A DNA stretch of 64,000 bases from WHSW01 sp963842795 (GCA_963842795.1 CAWJHV010000041.1:186001-250000), one strand, 5' to 3'; shown: positions 17,547-24,900, counted from the first letter of the stretch. Program-made: numbers and translations. The notes: generated by a model not told the origin, from the letters alone.

Positions 17547-19004
17547 GTGAGGTGCCGTTTCGTCTGGCTCGGCCTGCTCTGGGTCCTGGCATCCGGTGGT
17601 ACGGCGACCGCGGCGCCCGACCCTTCATGCACCTTTCCGGCGCGGCCGACGGTCGCCTTCGGGGGCGACGCCCCGGCCAAGGCCGATCGGAAGTCGACGC
17701 TGGGCGCGACGGTCTGTGAACGCACGACCGGCGCGCAGGGCATGGAACCGATGCTCGCCGTGAACCGCCGTGGGACGATGTTCATGGGCATCGCGACCGA
17801 CAAGGGTCTCTACGAGCAGCCCGGCGAGCTCACCGGCACAGCGGAGAACGCGTTGCTGCGCAGCCGCAACGACGGTCGAACGTGGCGGAGGATCCCGCTC
17901 CCCGGCGGCATCAACGCATCCGAGGGGTTCCCCTACATCGACCGGCGCACCGACCGGCTGTTCGTCACGTCGCTCTCCGCCGACGTGAGCCGCTGCGGGC
18001 AGCCGGTGATCTACAGCGATGACGAGGGCGAGCACTGGGCGGAGGCCGCCGGACGACCTGGCTGCTCACCGCCGACGATCGGCGACTGGCCGAAGATCTT
18101 CGCGGGCCCGCACCGTGTCAGTGCGCCGGGCGGTTATCCGAATGCCGTGTATGAGTGCAACTTCATCCCCAACATCCTGGTCGCCGCGTCGATCGGCTGC
18201 TGGCGCTCGGACGACGGGGGCGACCACTTCGAGTTCGCGAGCTTCCTCCCGACGGTCAACGGTGCGTGCGAGGCCGGGGCCGAGCAGGGCGGCACCGGCG
18301 CGACGATCGTCCACGGCAGCGGCCGCGTTCTCTCCAACGGAGTGGTCGTCGTCCCGCTGACGGTTTGCGGCGAGCCGGTCGTCGTTCGAAGTCGCGATGA
18401 AGGCCGAACCTGGACCGCTGTGTCCACCGGCGACGACAGCCTCGGTCTCGACGACATCGTCGCGGGAGACGAGGGCCTCGTCCTCGGGATAACCGACCAC
18501 GTCTGGTCCGAGAACCTCGCCGTCGACGAGCACGACAACCTGTTCTTCGCGTACCTCGCCGACGGCGGCGTGCGCCTGGCGACGTCACGCGACGGTGGGC
18601 GCTCCTGGCGGCTGCTCGGGTTCGTGTCGCCACCCGCTGTCCGGCGGGCGATCGTCGTTTCGGTGGCCGCGCGGGGCCGGGGCGAGATCGCGATGACGTA
18701 CTACGGCACGCCGGACAGGGGCGACGCTCTCGGCGCGTCGGGGATGAACTGGCGCGCCCGGATGACGTACAGCCGGAATGCGCTTGCCGCCCACCCGGTG
18801 TTCCACTCGGCGGCCACCTCGCCCGCATCGGCGCCGACCATGGACTCGACGATGCCCGGATGCTGCACGACCGCCCAGACCTTTCTCGAGTACACCGGCG
18901 TTCAGTTCACCGCGCGGCGCAAGGTCCGCGGCGCCTTCACCCGCTGGACAGGCAAGCATCTGCCCGAGCTCGTGTTGGCGAAGATGCACCTTCCCAAGCC
19001 GTAG
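17547..19004 (+). CDS. Secreted sialidase-fold (BNR-repeat) protein
   Basis: A 485-residue protein starting at GTG 17547, with a short signal peptide ending near GGTATAA-PDP. Several Asp-box-like repeats are visible: SRNDGRTWRR, YSDDEGEHWAE, RSDDGGDHFEF, SRDEGRTWTAV and SRDGGRSWRLL, the hallmark of a beta-propeller as in sialidases and related glycoside-binding proteins. The Arg triad of true sialidases cannot be assigned confidently, so enzymatic activity is uncertain. Cys residues are frequent (TCFP-like start, CSPPT, CCTTAQ), fitting an exported disulfide-bonded protein. Confidence 0.8.
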   Translation: MRCRFVWLGLLWVLASGGTATAAPDPSCTFPARPTVAFGGDAPAKADRKSTLGATVCERTTGAQGMEPMLAVNRRGTMFMGIATDKGLYEQPGELTGTAENALLRSRNDGRTWRRIPLPGGINASEGFPYIDRRTDRLFVTSLSADVSRCGQPVIYSDDEGEHWAEAAGRPGCSPPTIGDWPKIFAGPHRVSAPGGYPNAVYECNFIPNILVAASIGCWRSDDGGDHFEFASFLPTVNGACEAGAEQGGTGATIVHGSGRVLSNGVVVVPLTVCGEPVVVRSRDEGRTWTAVSTGDDSLGLDDIVAGDEGLVLGITDHVWSENLAVDEHDNLFFAYLADGGVRLATSRDGGRSWRLLGFVSPPAVRRAIVVSVAARGRGEIAMTYYGTPDRGDALGASGMNWRARMTYSRNALAAHPVFHSAATSPASAPTMDSTMPGCCTTAQTFLEYTGVQFTARRKVRGAFTRWTGKHLPELVLAKMHLPKP

Positions 19005-19046
19005 GGACAGGGCACTCGCTGCAAACAGTGGAGCTACTCGAGTCGA

Positions 19047-19071
19047 GTGTGGGGCGACGGTAATCGGGTAC
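19047..19071 (+). promoter_or_regulatory. Candidate SigB/SigF-type promoter
   Basis: GTGT (19047-19050), a 15-base spacer, then GGGTAC (19066-19071). This is one mismatch in each half from the GTTT-N15-GGGTAT pattern of SigB/SigF promoters in Actinobacteria. It lies 120 bases before the RsbW-like gene, in a locus that also encodes a SigB-like factor, so autoregulation is plausible. The match could be by chance. Confidence 0.3.
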
Positions 19072-19190
19072 CACAGGACTGGGCAAGATCGCTCCCGCCC
19101 TGGGCGGATCAGCTTCCTGGCCCGCACATAGACGAGGCTGAGCGGCACAGCTCGGATCGCGGGCAGTGGGGCCGCCTCGGAAGGGAACAA

Positions 19191-19598
19191 ATGAATATGA
19201 GTTCGGCACCGTGGGCGCGGAGCGACGGTACGTCAGGCTTCGAGGTCGTCCTCGAGAGTGTGCCGAGTGCCGGCGGGAGGGCACGGCGGCACATCGATGG
19301 ACTCGCCGACGACCTCCCTCCTTTGACCCTCCGCGACCTTCGGATGGTCGTCACGGAGTTGGTGAACAACTCGGTTCTCCATGGCAGCGGTCGGCCGATC
19401 GGGGTGGCGATCGAGGTGACGGCCGGGGGGTTGGCGCGCGGGAGCGTCAGCGATCCAGCCATCGGCCCGGTGGAGAGCGCATCGCCCCCGGACGCCTGCG
19501 ACGGCGGCCTCGGACTACGAATCGTTGATGCGCTCGCTTCCCGCTGGGGAGTCTGGTTCGAGATTGCTCCCAGTCCTGAGCTGTCTCACCGTAAGTAG
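19191..19598 (+). CDS. RsbW-like anti-sigma factor (HATPase_c_2 serine kinase)
   Basis: A 135-residue protein. ATG 19191 follows a purine-rich GGAAGGGAACAA site. The GHKL fold is shown by the N-box TELVNNSVLHG (Glu and two Asn for Mg-ATP) and the G-box DGGLGLRIVDALASRWG. Proteins of this type bind and inhibit a SigB/F-type factor and phosphorylate an STAS antagonist. Both partners are encoded 3-4 kb downstream (22553 and 22990), making a split partner-switching module. The C-terminus is short but complete. Confidence 0.85.
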   Translation: MNMSSAPWARSDGTSGFEVVLESVPSAGGRARRHIDGLADDLPPLTLRDLRMVVTELVNNSVLHGSGRPIGVAIEVTAGGLARGSVSDPAIGPVESASPPDACDGGLGLRIVDALASRWGVWFEIAPSPELSHRK

Positions 19599-19613
19599 GA
19601 AGGAGGTTCGAAC

Positions 19614-19808
19614 ATGGGAATCTCCGCAGCTCGGCCCAACCACCCGCCCCGCCATTCGGCCCCTGAAGGCTGGCTGGTGATCGTCCTGACCGTCGCCTCG
19701 TTGACGAGTCTTGCGCTTGCGGGTCTAGTGGGACTGAGCATCCCGTGGCTGGCCATCGCTCTTGGCGCGGCATTGCTATCGCTCGTGTTGCTGATGCTGC
19801 CCGGGTGA
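19614..19808 (+). CDS. Small two-helix membrane protein, 64 aa
   Basis: It begins at ATG 19614 after a strong AGGAAGGAGG ribosome site, 15 bases behind the RsbW-like gene. After a polar head (~18 residues, His/Pro-rich) come two hydrophobic helices, roughly residues 20-41 and 43-62, separated by SIPW. No enzymatic motif is present. Its position suggests cotranscription with the anti-sigma gene and a stress-related envelope role (inference). Confidence 0.65.
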   Translation: MGISAARPNHPPRHSAPEGWLVIVLTVASLTSLALAGLVGLSIPWLAIALGAALLSLVLLMLPG

Positions 19809-19852
19809 TCGGGCTGGCGCCAGTCCTTGTGCGTGCGCGCGGTGGCCCGGGC

Positions 19853-20099
19853 TCAGTACTCCTCGTTCGCCTGCACGTTGTCGGCTTGCTCCCGCTCGGC
19901 GTCTCGGGCCCGGTTCAGCTCGCTCCTGGTCCGCTCAGCGGCCTGTTCCCGCTCAGCGGCCTCGCTCGGCGGTCTGCTCCCGCTCGGCGGCCTGCTCCTC
20001 TGACTCGCCAGCCGACGTGTCCTGCTTCTCGACATTCCCCGCTCGCCTTTCGCCACGGCGCTTCCGTCGATCTTCCCGCCACTGTGCGAATGCACCCAT
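19853..20099 (-). pseudogene. Small charged coiled-coil gene with an internal frameshift
   Basis: Reading from ATG 20099 gives a basic start (MGAFAQWREDRRKRRGERR) and then AGESEEQAAEREQTAERGR, stopping at 19953. Two frames over, the same hexad-like pattern continues without a break as EAAEREQAAERTRSEL.., ending EQADNVQANEEY at 19853. Repeat alignment implies two bases lost from one Arg codon around 19960. The joined product would be ~82 residues of Glu/Arg/Ala coiled coil. It could be a true pseudogene, a programmed shift, or an assembly slip in a repetitive tract. Confidence 0.5.
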
Positions 20100-20168
20100 G
20101 TGAGGGCCCTTCTCGTTGTTGGGCATCCGACCATATCCAACGTAGCGCAGGGGTCCGGCGCCAAGTGG

Positions 20169-20438
20169 CTAGCCCGACCTGCCTACCCCTCCAGTGCCCT
20201 CCGGCCCGCGGCGGATCTTCAGGAACAGAGCTACCAAGCGGTCCTCTTCGATCCCGGTCAGGTTCGCTCGCGTGCCCCTCGATTTGACCGCCAGGTCACG
20301 GACCTCTCGCCGCTCATCGGGGGTAAGACGGTCCCAATACTCCCTGCCGCGCGTGCTCAACCAGACGATCGCCGCGATCACTCGGCGCCACGGGACCCGT
20401 CTTGCCCCTGACAGCACCTGCAGGACCCAAGCCGGCAT
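20169..20438 (-). CDS. Small conserved hypothetical protein, 89 aa
   Basis: ATG 20438 is preceded by GAGAGGAGG at good spacing, which supports translation. The protein has a hydrophobic amphipathic stretch (VIAAIVWL), then a charged region YWDRLTPDERREVRDLAVKS and IEEDRLVALFLKIRRG, ending in a Gly-rich tail. I cannot assign a family. Its neighbours in the stress-regulation locus are all similarly small. Confidence 0.65.
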   Translation of the reverse strand: MPAWVLQVLSGARRVPWRRVIAAIVWLSTRGREYWDRLTPDERREVRDLAVKSRGTRANLTGIEEDRLVALFLKIRRGPEGTGGVGRSG

Positions 20439-20607
20439 CTGATCCTCCTCTCAGGGCCGCGACCGCTGCGCCCCAGCCTGATTGCGGCGCCTCGAATCTC
20501 TTCCGATCGAGCGCCTTCGGACTGTGTCCCCTACCCGAAATTGCGCAGCGATCTCGGAGCTGGTCTGCGCGTTTCCTGAGCGCCCAAACGGGCAGCACAC
20601 AACATTG

Positions 20608-20820
20608 ATGGGCAAACGGGTCGAGTTCAGCACGCGCAGCGCGCGCGGCCGTCAAATCCTCGACGGCCTCGAGCGAGAAACGGGGATGCCTCCGATGCTC
20701 CGCAGCGGAAGCCGGCGCGTGTACGACCTCGGAACCCTTGATGCCGACGCTTTGCTTCGCGCCCTAAGAGGTCTGGCCCCGGACTGGTACGAGCACGTGA
20801 GCTACCTCACGCTGGTCTGA
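20608..20820 (+). CDS. Small conserved hypothetical protein, 70 aa
   Basis: The frame is open further upstream, but ATG 20608 is the likely start because it begins the compact, well-formed MGKRVEFSTRSARG sequence. Later segments are GSRRVYDLGTLDADALLRALRGLAPDWYEHV. It is soluble and mixed alpha/beta, with no recognised motif. It sits between other small genes and the nuclease gene of the SigB-type locus. Confidence 0.55.
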   Translation: MGKRVEFSTRSARGRQILDGLERETGMPPMLRSGSRRVYDLGTLDADALLRALRGLAPDWYEHVSYLTLV

Positions 20821-20937
20821 CTCGGGCTGCGCTGCAGGGGTTGGTCGGCCGCAGCGGTCAGCCGGCAAGGTGGCGGGTGGAACCATCCCGCACCCAGGTC
20901 CTGGGGCTCGGCTTAGAGTTGGCCTTAGGCTCGTCGA

Positions 20938-21783
20938 GTGCGGATCGTGAGCTGGAATGTCGCGCGGTTGAGCGCGCGTCTAGCCGAGCAGGCTGCCGCG
21001 CTCGCGGGGCGCGAACCGGACGTCGTCGCGCTTCAGGAGATCACTCGACGCACCCTCCCATTGTGGAGGGCCGCGCTCTCGACGATCGGACTTACGCACG
21101 TTCGCGCTTCACTTGATGGCGCGGACCCCGGCCGGCAGCCGACAGGCCGGCGCCGCACGGGGGTTCTCCTGAGCTCAAGGGCTCCGCTCACGGACGCCTC
21201 CACGGGTCTGCCCGTGCCGTGGCCGGAGACCGCCCTCGCGGCGACGACGTCAACGGTGGCCGCCGGGGTGGTGGAGCTCCACTGCGTTCACGTCCCGAAT
21301 GCGTCCAACGGGTGGGTCAAGGTCCGGACCTTGGAGGCAATCCGCAGCGGGCTCGTCAGCGCGCCGCCCGCTCCGCGGGTGCTCTGCGGGGATCTCAATA
21401 TCCCGCGCCGCGAGCTACCGACCGGGGAGGTGATTTCGTTCGCACGCGACTCCCGAGGCCGCCTGCGTCCCGATCGCGGAACCGAATGGGACCAAGCTGA
21501 GCTCGGCGTCGTTCCGGGGCTGCGTGAGGTCGGCTACGAGGATGCCTTTCGAGCCCTGCATGGCTACGCAAGGAAGGAGCCGAGTTGGACCTGGCGGCGC
21601 ATAGCCGGCCATGGCGGGGGTTGGCGCCTCGATCATCTCTTTACGTCGAAGGAGCTGCGCCCCGTTGCGGCCGAGTATCACCACGAATGGCGCGACCAGG
21701 GGCTCAGCGATCACTCGCCGCTCGAAGTCGACCTATATCCCGCTCGCTCCTGCAAGTCGGGCGGCAAAAGGGAGCGAGGCTAG
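20938..21783 (+). CDS. Endonuclease/exonuclease/phosphatase family protein
   Basis: A 281-residue protein from GTG 20938. EEP-superfamily motifs appear in order: RIVSWNVA (Asn), DVVALQEIT (metal-binding Glu), CGDLNIPRR (Asp/Asn) and GLSDHSPLEVDL with the catalytic Asp-His. WRLDHLFTS is also typical. The ExoIII/AP-endonuclease branch is likeliest, with phosphodiester or phosphoester bonds as substrate, but the precise substrate is unknown. The last ~15 residues are a basic tail. A DNA-repair role would fit a stress locus. Confidence 0.85.
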   Translation: MRIVSWNVARLSARLAEQAAALAGREPDVVALQEITRRTLPLWRAALSTIGLTHVRASLDGADPGRQPTGRRRTGVLLSSRAPLTDASTGLPVPWPETALAATTSTVAAGVVELHCVHVPNASNGWVKVRTLEAIRSGLVSAPPAPRVLCGDLNIPRRELPTGEVISFARDSRGRLRPDRGTEWDQAELGVVPGLREVGYEDAFRALHGYARKEPSWTWRRIAGHGGGWRLDHLFTSKELRPVAAEYHHEWRDQGLSDHSPLEVDLYPARSCKSGGKRERG

Positions 21784-21849
21784 GCTGCTCGCCCCGCGAA
21801 CGGGGCTGACGCGCCGCTTACTCGCACGCCAACCGGGTAGGCCGTCCCG

Positions 21850-21954
21850 GTGTTCGTCTTCTTCTCGAACCGGCTTGGCTGCCTTCCTTCGCTGGCCCTC
21901 TCAGCGGGTGTCACGCTGGTGCTCTTGCTGATCTTCCGGGTGATCGAACTGTAG
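21850..21954 (+). CDS. Very small membrane protein, 34 aa
   Basis: GTG 21850 to TAG 21954 encodes MFVFFSNRLGCLPSLAL followed by SAGVTLVLLLIFRVIEL (GTG read as Met). The FFSNRLGCL head with a single hydrophobic helix is a pattern I recall from tiny actinobacterial membrane proteins of unknown role. No strong ribosome site is visible, so translation is not certain. Length and composition alone would be weak evidence; the recognisable N-terminal pattern is what supports it. Confidence 0.5.
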   Translation: MFVFFSNRLGCLPSLALSAGVTLVLLLIFRVIEL

Positions 21955-22013
21955 TCAGCGCCAGCCCGACTGCAGGAGACAGTCAGCCGGCCTCCGCGAG
22001 ACAACCGCCGAGG

Positions 22014-22388
22014 CTACGTGCCAGGCCGTTGGCCTTTGGGGCCCTTGTTCAGGAGCGCCGACACGCGTTGCCGCGTGACACCGAAGCTCTCTGCGATCTG
22101 CTCCATCGTCATGCCCTCGGCGTAGAGAGCCTCCGCCTCGGCTCGACGGACGTTCGCTCCAGCGGTGTCAAGCGCCGCCGAACCCTCGGTGAGGAGCTGC
22201 ACGATGAGCGGCCCCTGCGCGCGACCGACGAGCTCGGCGTAGGGCACATCCCTCGCCCGGGAGCGCCGGAGCTGAGCGATCCGCTTCTTGATCAGGCTTG
22301 CGCGCCGTGCGTTATCGGCTAGCACTTCCTCGAGCGCTGTTAGAGCTTCGAGGAATTCGTCGTCGGTCGTGTCTGTCGTTCCCGCCAG
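22014..22388 (-). CDS. HTH DNA-binding protein, probable CTG start
   Basis: The C-terminal half has a clear helix-turn-helix, ALYAEGMTMEQIAESFGVTRQRVSALL, of the sigma-region-4/resolvase type. The first standard start is GTG 22325 (103 aa), but the frame continues upstream with an ordered acidic helix, DDEFLEALTALEEVLADNA, back to a stop at 22396-22394. The only plausible initiator there is CTG 22388, giving 124 residues. The gene is divergent from the STAS gene, and a palindromic 15-bp array lies between them, so it may bind that array and autoregulate (inference). Confidence 0.65.
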   Translation of the reverse strand: MAGTTDTTDDEFLEALTALEEVLADNARRASLIKKRIAQLRRSRARDVPYAELVGRAQGPLIVQLLTEGSAALDTAGANVRRAEAEALYAEGMTMEQIAESFGVTRQRVSALLNKGPKGQRPGT

Positions 22389-22418
22389 GATTCAAAAAAT
22401 ACCGTTTTGGTAATGCCC

Positions 22419-22503
22419 ATTGCGGCAACTCCCATTGCGGCAAGAACTATTGCCGCAACTCCTATTACGGCAATAACTATTGCTGCAACCCCTATTGCGC
22501 TAT
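22419..22503. repeat. 15-bp tandem array of TTGCnGCAA palindromes (operator-like)
   Basis: Five full units and one partial start at 22419, 22434, 22449, 22464, 22479 and 22494. Each begins ATTGCnGCAA (one unit has ATTACGGCAA), whose core TTGCnGCAA is its own reverse complement. The five-base spacers alternate between CTCCC/CTCCT/CCCCT and GAACT/TAACT, giving a 30-bp higher-order period, about three helical turns. The tract is markedly AT-richer than its surroundings and lies between the divergent HTH and STAS genes. It looks like a multi-site operator; it is not a CRISPR (no spacers). Confidence 0.8.
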
Positions 22504-22552
22504 GCTGTCGAGGTTGTCGCAGCCGCCGCCACGCGACCCAGGAGGTCACCGA

Positions 22553-22999
22553 ATGTCCCCTGCGCACCCAATTCTTAGGATCGAAGCTGAAAGTCAGCCG
22601 GACGCCTACGTCATCCGGATCGCCGGCGAACTGGACCTCGGGGGGTGCCCTGCGCTCGAATCCGCGCTGCAAGGGGCCGAGCGGTCCCGAGCGGATCGGA
22701 TCATCCTCGACCTCGAGGCGCTCACATTCATCGATTCGGTCGGACTGGGAACCCTCCTTAAGACCAGTCGTCGGGCGGCGAGGGACGGGAACCGTTTGGA
22801 GATAACCCGCGGTAGGGGGCAGCCCGCAGAGCTCCTCCGGCTAACGGGACTCGAGAAGGTGCTGCCTCTCGCCGACCCCGCTCTGTGTCCCTCGATCCAG
22901 GAGGATGGCGAAGCGCCCGGTGCTCGATCGATGCCTGACGTTGCAAACCGACCGCGCACCGGCGAGCACGTCCTTGTCGGTCCCAACGAATGGCGTTGA
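22553..22999 (+). CDS. STAS-domain anti-sigma factor antagonist (RsbV-like)
   Basis: A 148-residue protein. ATG 22553 follows AGGAGG. The STAS fold is seen in YVIRIAGELDLGGCPALESAL and ILDLEALTFIDSVGLGTLL, where S62 is the residue phosphorylated by RsbW/SpoIIAB-type kinases. In its unphosphorylated state such a protein sequesters the kinase and frees the sigma factor. A ~40-residue polar tail extends past the domain. It overlaps the sigma-factor gene by 10 bases, so the two are translationally coupled. Confidence 0.9.
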   Translation: MSPAHPILRIEAESQPDAYVIRIAGELDLGGCPALESALQGAERSRADRIILDLEALTFIDSVGLGTLLKTSRRAARDGNRLEITRGRGQPAELLRLTGLEKVLPLADPALCPSIQEDGEAPGARSMPDVANRPRTGEHVLVGPNEWR

Positions 23000-23847
23000 G
23001 AGATTCAACGCCGAGCGGTGCTGTCGGCTGGAACGTGGCGATCGCCGCTCAGCCGCGGCCGCCCAGCCGACCCGACCGCCGTCGGGCAGACATGCGGCGC
23101 GAGGACGATCTCTTTCGGGCCTACGCCGCTACGCGGTCACCGGACCTGCGTGAGGAGCTCGTGCGGCGCTTTATGCCCCTGGCCAAGTCGCTCGCTCTCC
23201 GCTACCGGCGCCAAACCGAGTCGCGCGACGACCTCGTGCAGGTGGCAAGCCTCGGCCTCGTGAAGTCGATCAATGGATTCGATCCTTCGCTTGGTTTCCC
23301 GTTCATGGCCTACGCCGTGCCAACGATTCTCGGCGAGCTCCGACGCCATTTCCGCGATCACGTCTGGAACCTTCGGTTGCCGCGAGGCCTGCAGGAGCTG
23401 ACGATGAAGATCGACAGTGCGGTCGACGGTCTGGCCGAGGAGCTCGGGCGCCATCCGACCCCGACCGAGATCGCGGAGCGGCTTGACGTCACGGTCGAGG
23501 ACGTGCTCGACGGAATCGAGGCCGGTCACGTCCGGAGCACGCAGTCCCTCGACGCACCGAGTTCGCAGGACGAGGGGTCGCTGACCTTGGTCGAGACGCT
23601 CGGCGGAACGGAGGTGGGCTATGACCGGGTAGAGGCCGAGGAAGCGGCCGCCCGGGCCGCGCTCGACGAGCGCGAGTGGCAAGTGCTGCGCCTGCGGTTC
23701 GTCGACCAGCTGACCCAACGCGAGATCGGGGTGCAGCTGGGCGCCTCGCAGATGCAGATCTCCCGCATCAGTCGGCGCGCGCTCGGCAAGCTTCTCGCCG
23801 CGATCCGCGGCGAGCACCCCGGCGGTTCGACCAACGTCGCGGCCTAA
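22990..23847 (+). CDS. SigB/SigF/SigG-family RNA polymerase sigma factor
   Basis: A 285-residue protein. Region 2 is seen in LVRRFMPLAKSLALRYRR, DDLVQVASLGLVKSINGFDPSLG and FPFMAYAVPTILGELRRHFRD; region 3 in LRLPRGLQELTMKID and LGRHPTPTEIAERLDV; region 4 HTH in LRFVDQLTQREIGVQLGASQMQISRISRRAL. This group directs general-stress or sporulation-type transcription at GTTT/GGGTAT promoters. ATG 22990 overlaps the STAS gene; ATG 23092 (MRREDDLFRAYAATRS) is an alternative start close to the usual family N-terminus. Confidence 0.93.
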   Translation: MALRDSTPSGAVGWNVAIAAQPRPPSRPDRRRADMRREDDLFRAYAATRSPDLREELVRRFMPLAKSLALRYRRQTESRDDLVQVASLGLVKSINGFDPSLGFPFMAYAVPTILGELRRHFRDHVWNLRLPRGLQELTMKIDSAVDGLAEELGRHPTPTEIAERLDVTVEDVLDGIEAGHVRSTQSLDAPSSQDEGSLTLVETLGGTEVGYDRVEAEEAAARAALDEREWQVLRLRFVDQLTQREIGVQLGASQMQISRISRRALGKLLAAIRGEHPGGSTNVAA

Positions 23848-23864
23848 GCGGGACTCGGCAGTCG

Positions 23865-23911
23865 CGACGCGGTGCCACGGCTGCGAGCTCGCGGCCGTGG
23901 CCACCGCGTCG
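23865..23911 (+). terminator. Long GC-rich hairpin after the sigma-factor gene
   Basis: An arm of 17 bases at 23865-23881 pairs with 23894-23911, with a single bulged C; the loop itself contains the palindrome GCGAGCTCGC. It lies 18 bases after the sigma-factor stop. There is no T-tract, as is common in high-GC genomes, so it is a probable rather than proven terminator. Confidence 0.5.
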
Positions 23912-24122
23912 ATCGGGGCTCAGCGCACGCTGGAGCGCATTCACGAGCGCTTCTTTTCGCGGATTAGGCGTGAGCCGGCGCGACCCCAAGACGATCTCGT
24001 CGTCTCTAGTCCCAACCAGCTCTTCAAGGCGGTCGGCAGGGTCGCCCGGGAGGGCGGTCGCGGCAGTCTGGCGCCGAGGGCTCCTCGCATCAGCAACCCG
24101 CCCCGAGCCGGGCTTTCGGAGA

Positions 24123-24195
24123 TGGAGCTAGTCGGGCTCGAACCGACGACCTCCTGATTGCGAACCAGGCGCTCTCCCAACTGAGCTATAGCCCC
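24123..24195 (-). tRNA. tRNA-Ala (anticodon CGC)
   Basis: On the minus strand the sequence folds as a 73-base cloverleaf. The acceptor stem GGGGCTA pairs with TAGCTCC (one G-U), the D-arm is AGCTCAGTTGGGAGAGC, the anticodon stem CCTGG/TCAGG encloses TTCGCAA, and the T-arm contains GGTTCGAGCCC. The anticodon CGC reads the Ala codon GCG. CCA is not a complete genomic tail. Confidence 0.95.
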
Positions 24196-24504
24196 AGAAA
24201 GGCGAGTTTACCGCTCTGCGTCTGGGCTCTGGCGATGCGCCCCGTGCGCCCCCAGCTTGGCCTTCAGGCTCTCAAGAGCGTCCTGGTGCCCATTGGTGCC
24301 CAATCGAGCCGCCGTCCTTGGCTACCGGGAATGCTGTGCTTTGCATGGAATGGCATGACGGCCAGCGCTGAGCCGAACTGAAAAAGGGCCTCCGCCACGC
24401 TCACTAGAACGGCGGTTGGCAACTGCTGTTCGGAGCGAGAGGAGACCCGGCATGAACTATGTCGGAATCGATTGCGCACCATTCCGCGAGATACTGCGCG
24501 GGCG
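24196..24504. other. Intergenic stretch with a possible integrase C-terminal remnant
   Basis: No complete gene is seen. On the minus strand the frame ending at 24213 reads DALESLKAKLGAHGAHRQSP before a stop and then the tRNA, reminiscent of a tyrosine-recombinase C-terminus but too short to be sure. ATG 24452 (MNYVGIDCAPFRE) after GAGAGGAG resembles the first residues of an IS110-type transposase and then loses any similarity. Both may be remains of mobile DNA beside the tRNA. Confidence 0.3.
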
Positions 24505-24900
24505 GTGTCGGAGGAGAACGTGGAAGTGGTTCGTCGGATGTACGCGGCGTTTCAGCGCGGGGATGCCGAGGCCTCGTTGGCGCACTTCGATCCCGAGGTG
24601 AGGGTCGACATGTCCCGCCGGGGCGTGGGCGGAGTGGGTCGAGGCCGCGACGACCTGAGTCGGATCATCGGCGAATGGGTCGCGAGCTGGGATGACTGGC
24701 GCGAGGAGATCGAGGAAATCCGCGACCTGGGCAGCCAGGTATGCGTCGTCGCCGTCCAACGTGGACGCGGCAAGGGAAGTGGAGTCGAGGTCGAAAATCG
24801 CTACGGCATCCTCTACGAGTTCACGGGCAACAAGATCAGCCAGCTGACGGGGTACGGCAGTCCGCAGGATGCCCTCGAAGCCGCCAGGCTGTCGGATTAG
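24505..24900 (+). CDS. NTF2-like (SnoaL) family protein, copy A
   Basis: A 131-residue protein. GTG 24505 is chosen because the family's usual start motif SEENVEVVRRMYAAF follows at once, although TTG 24472 is also in frame. Conserved features are FQRGDAEASLAHFDPEV and the late strands YGILYEFTGNKISQLTGYGS. Such alpha+beta barrels bind or transform small hydrophobic ligands; no substrate can be named. It ends in a 16-base sequence (24898-24913) that is repeated exactly after the paralogue at 26896-27303. Confidence 0.75.
   Translation: MSEENVEVVRRMYAAFQRGDAEASLAHFDPEVRVDMSRRGVGGVGRGRDDLSRIIGEWVASWDDWREEIEEIRDLGSQVCVVAVQRGRGKGSGVEVENRYGILYEFTGNKISQLTGYGSPQDALEAARLSD

Noticed and set aside
22419..22503. 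15-bp repeats as a CRISPR array
   Set aside because: Units are contiguous with no unique spacers and no cas genes in the window.
22298..22552. Cys-rich pentapeptide-like repeat (HCGNS, NYCRN) encoded through the 15-bp array
   Set aside because: The 15-bp period trivially yields 5-residue repeats in every frame; no ribosome site leads it, and the STAS gene has its own start at 22553.
23897..24157. Plus-strand frame ending in ELVGLEPTTS
   Set aside because: It reads antisense through tRNA-Ala; this ending is a well-known artefact of tRNA-containing frames.
24452..24600. MNYVGIDCAPFRE frame as a real transposase gene
   Set aside because: Resemblance stops after a few residues and the frame is short; kept only as a possible remnant.
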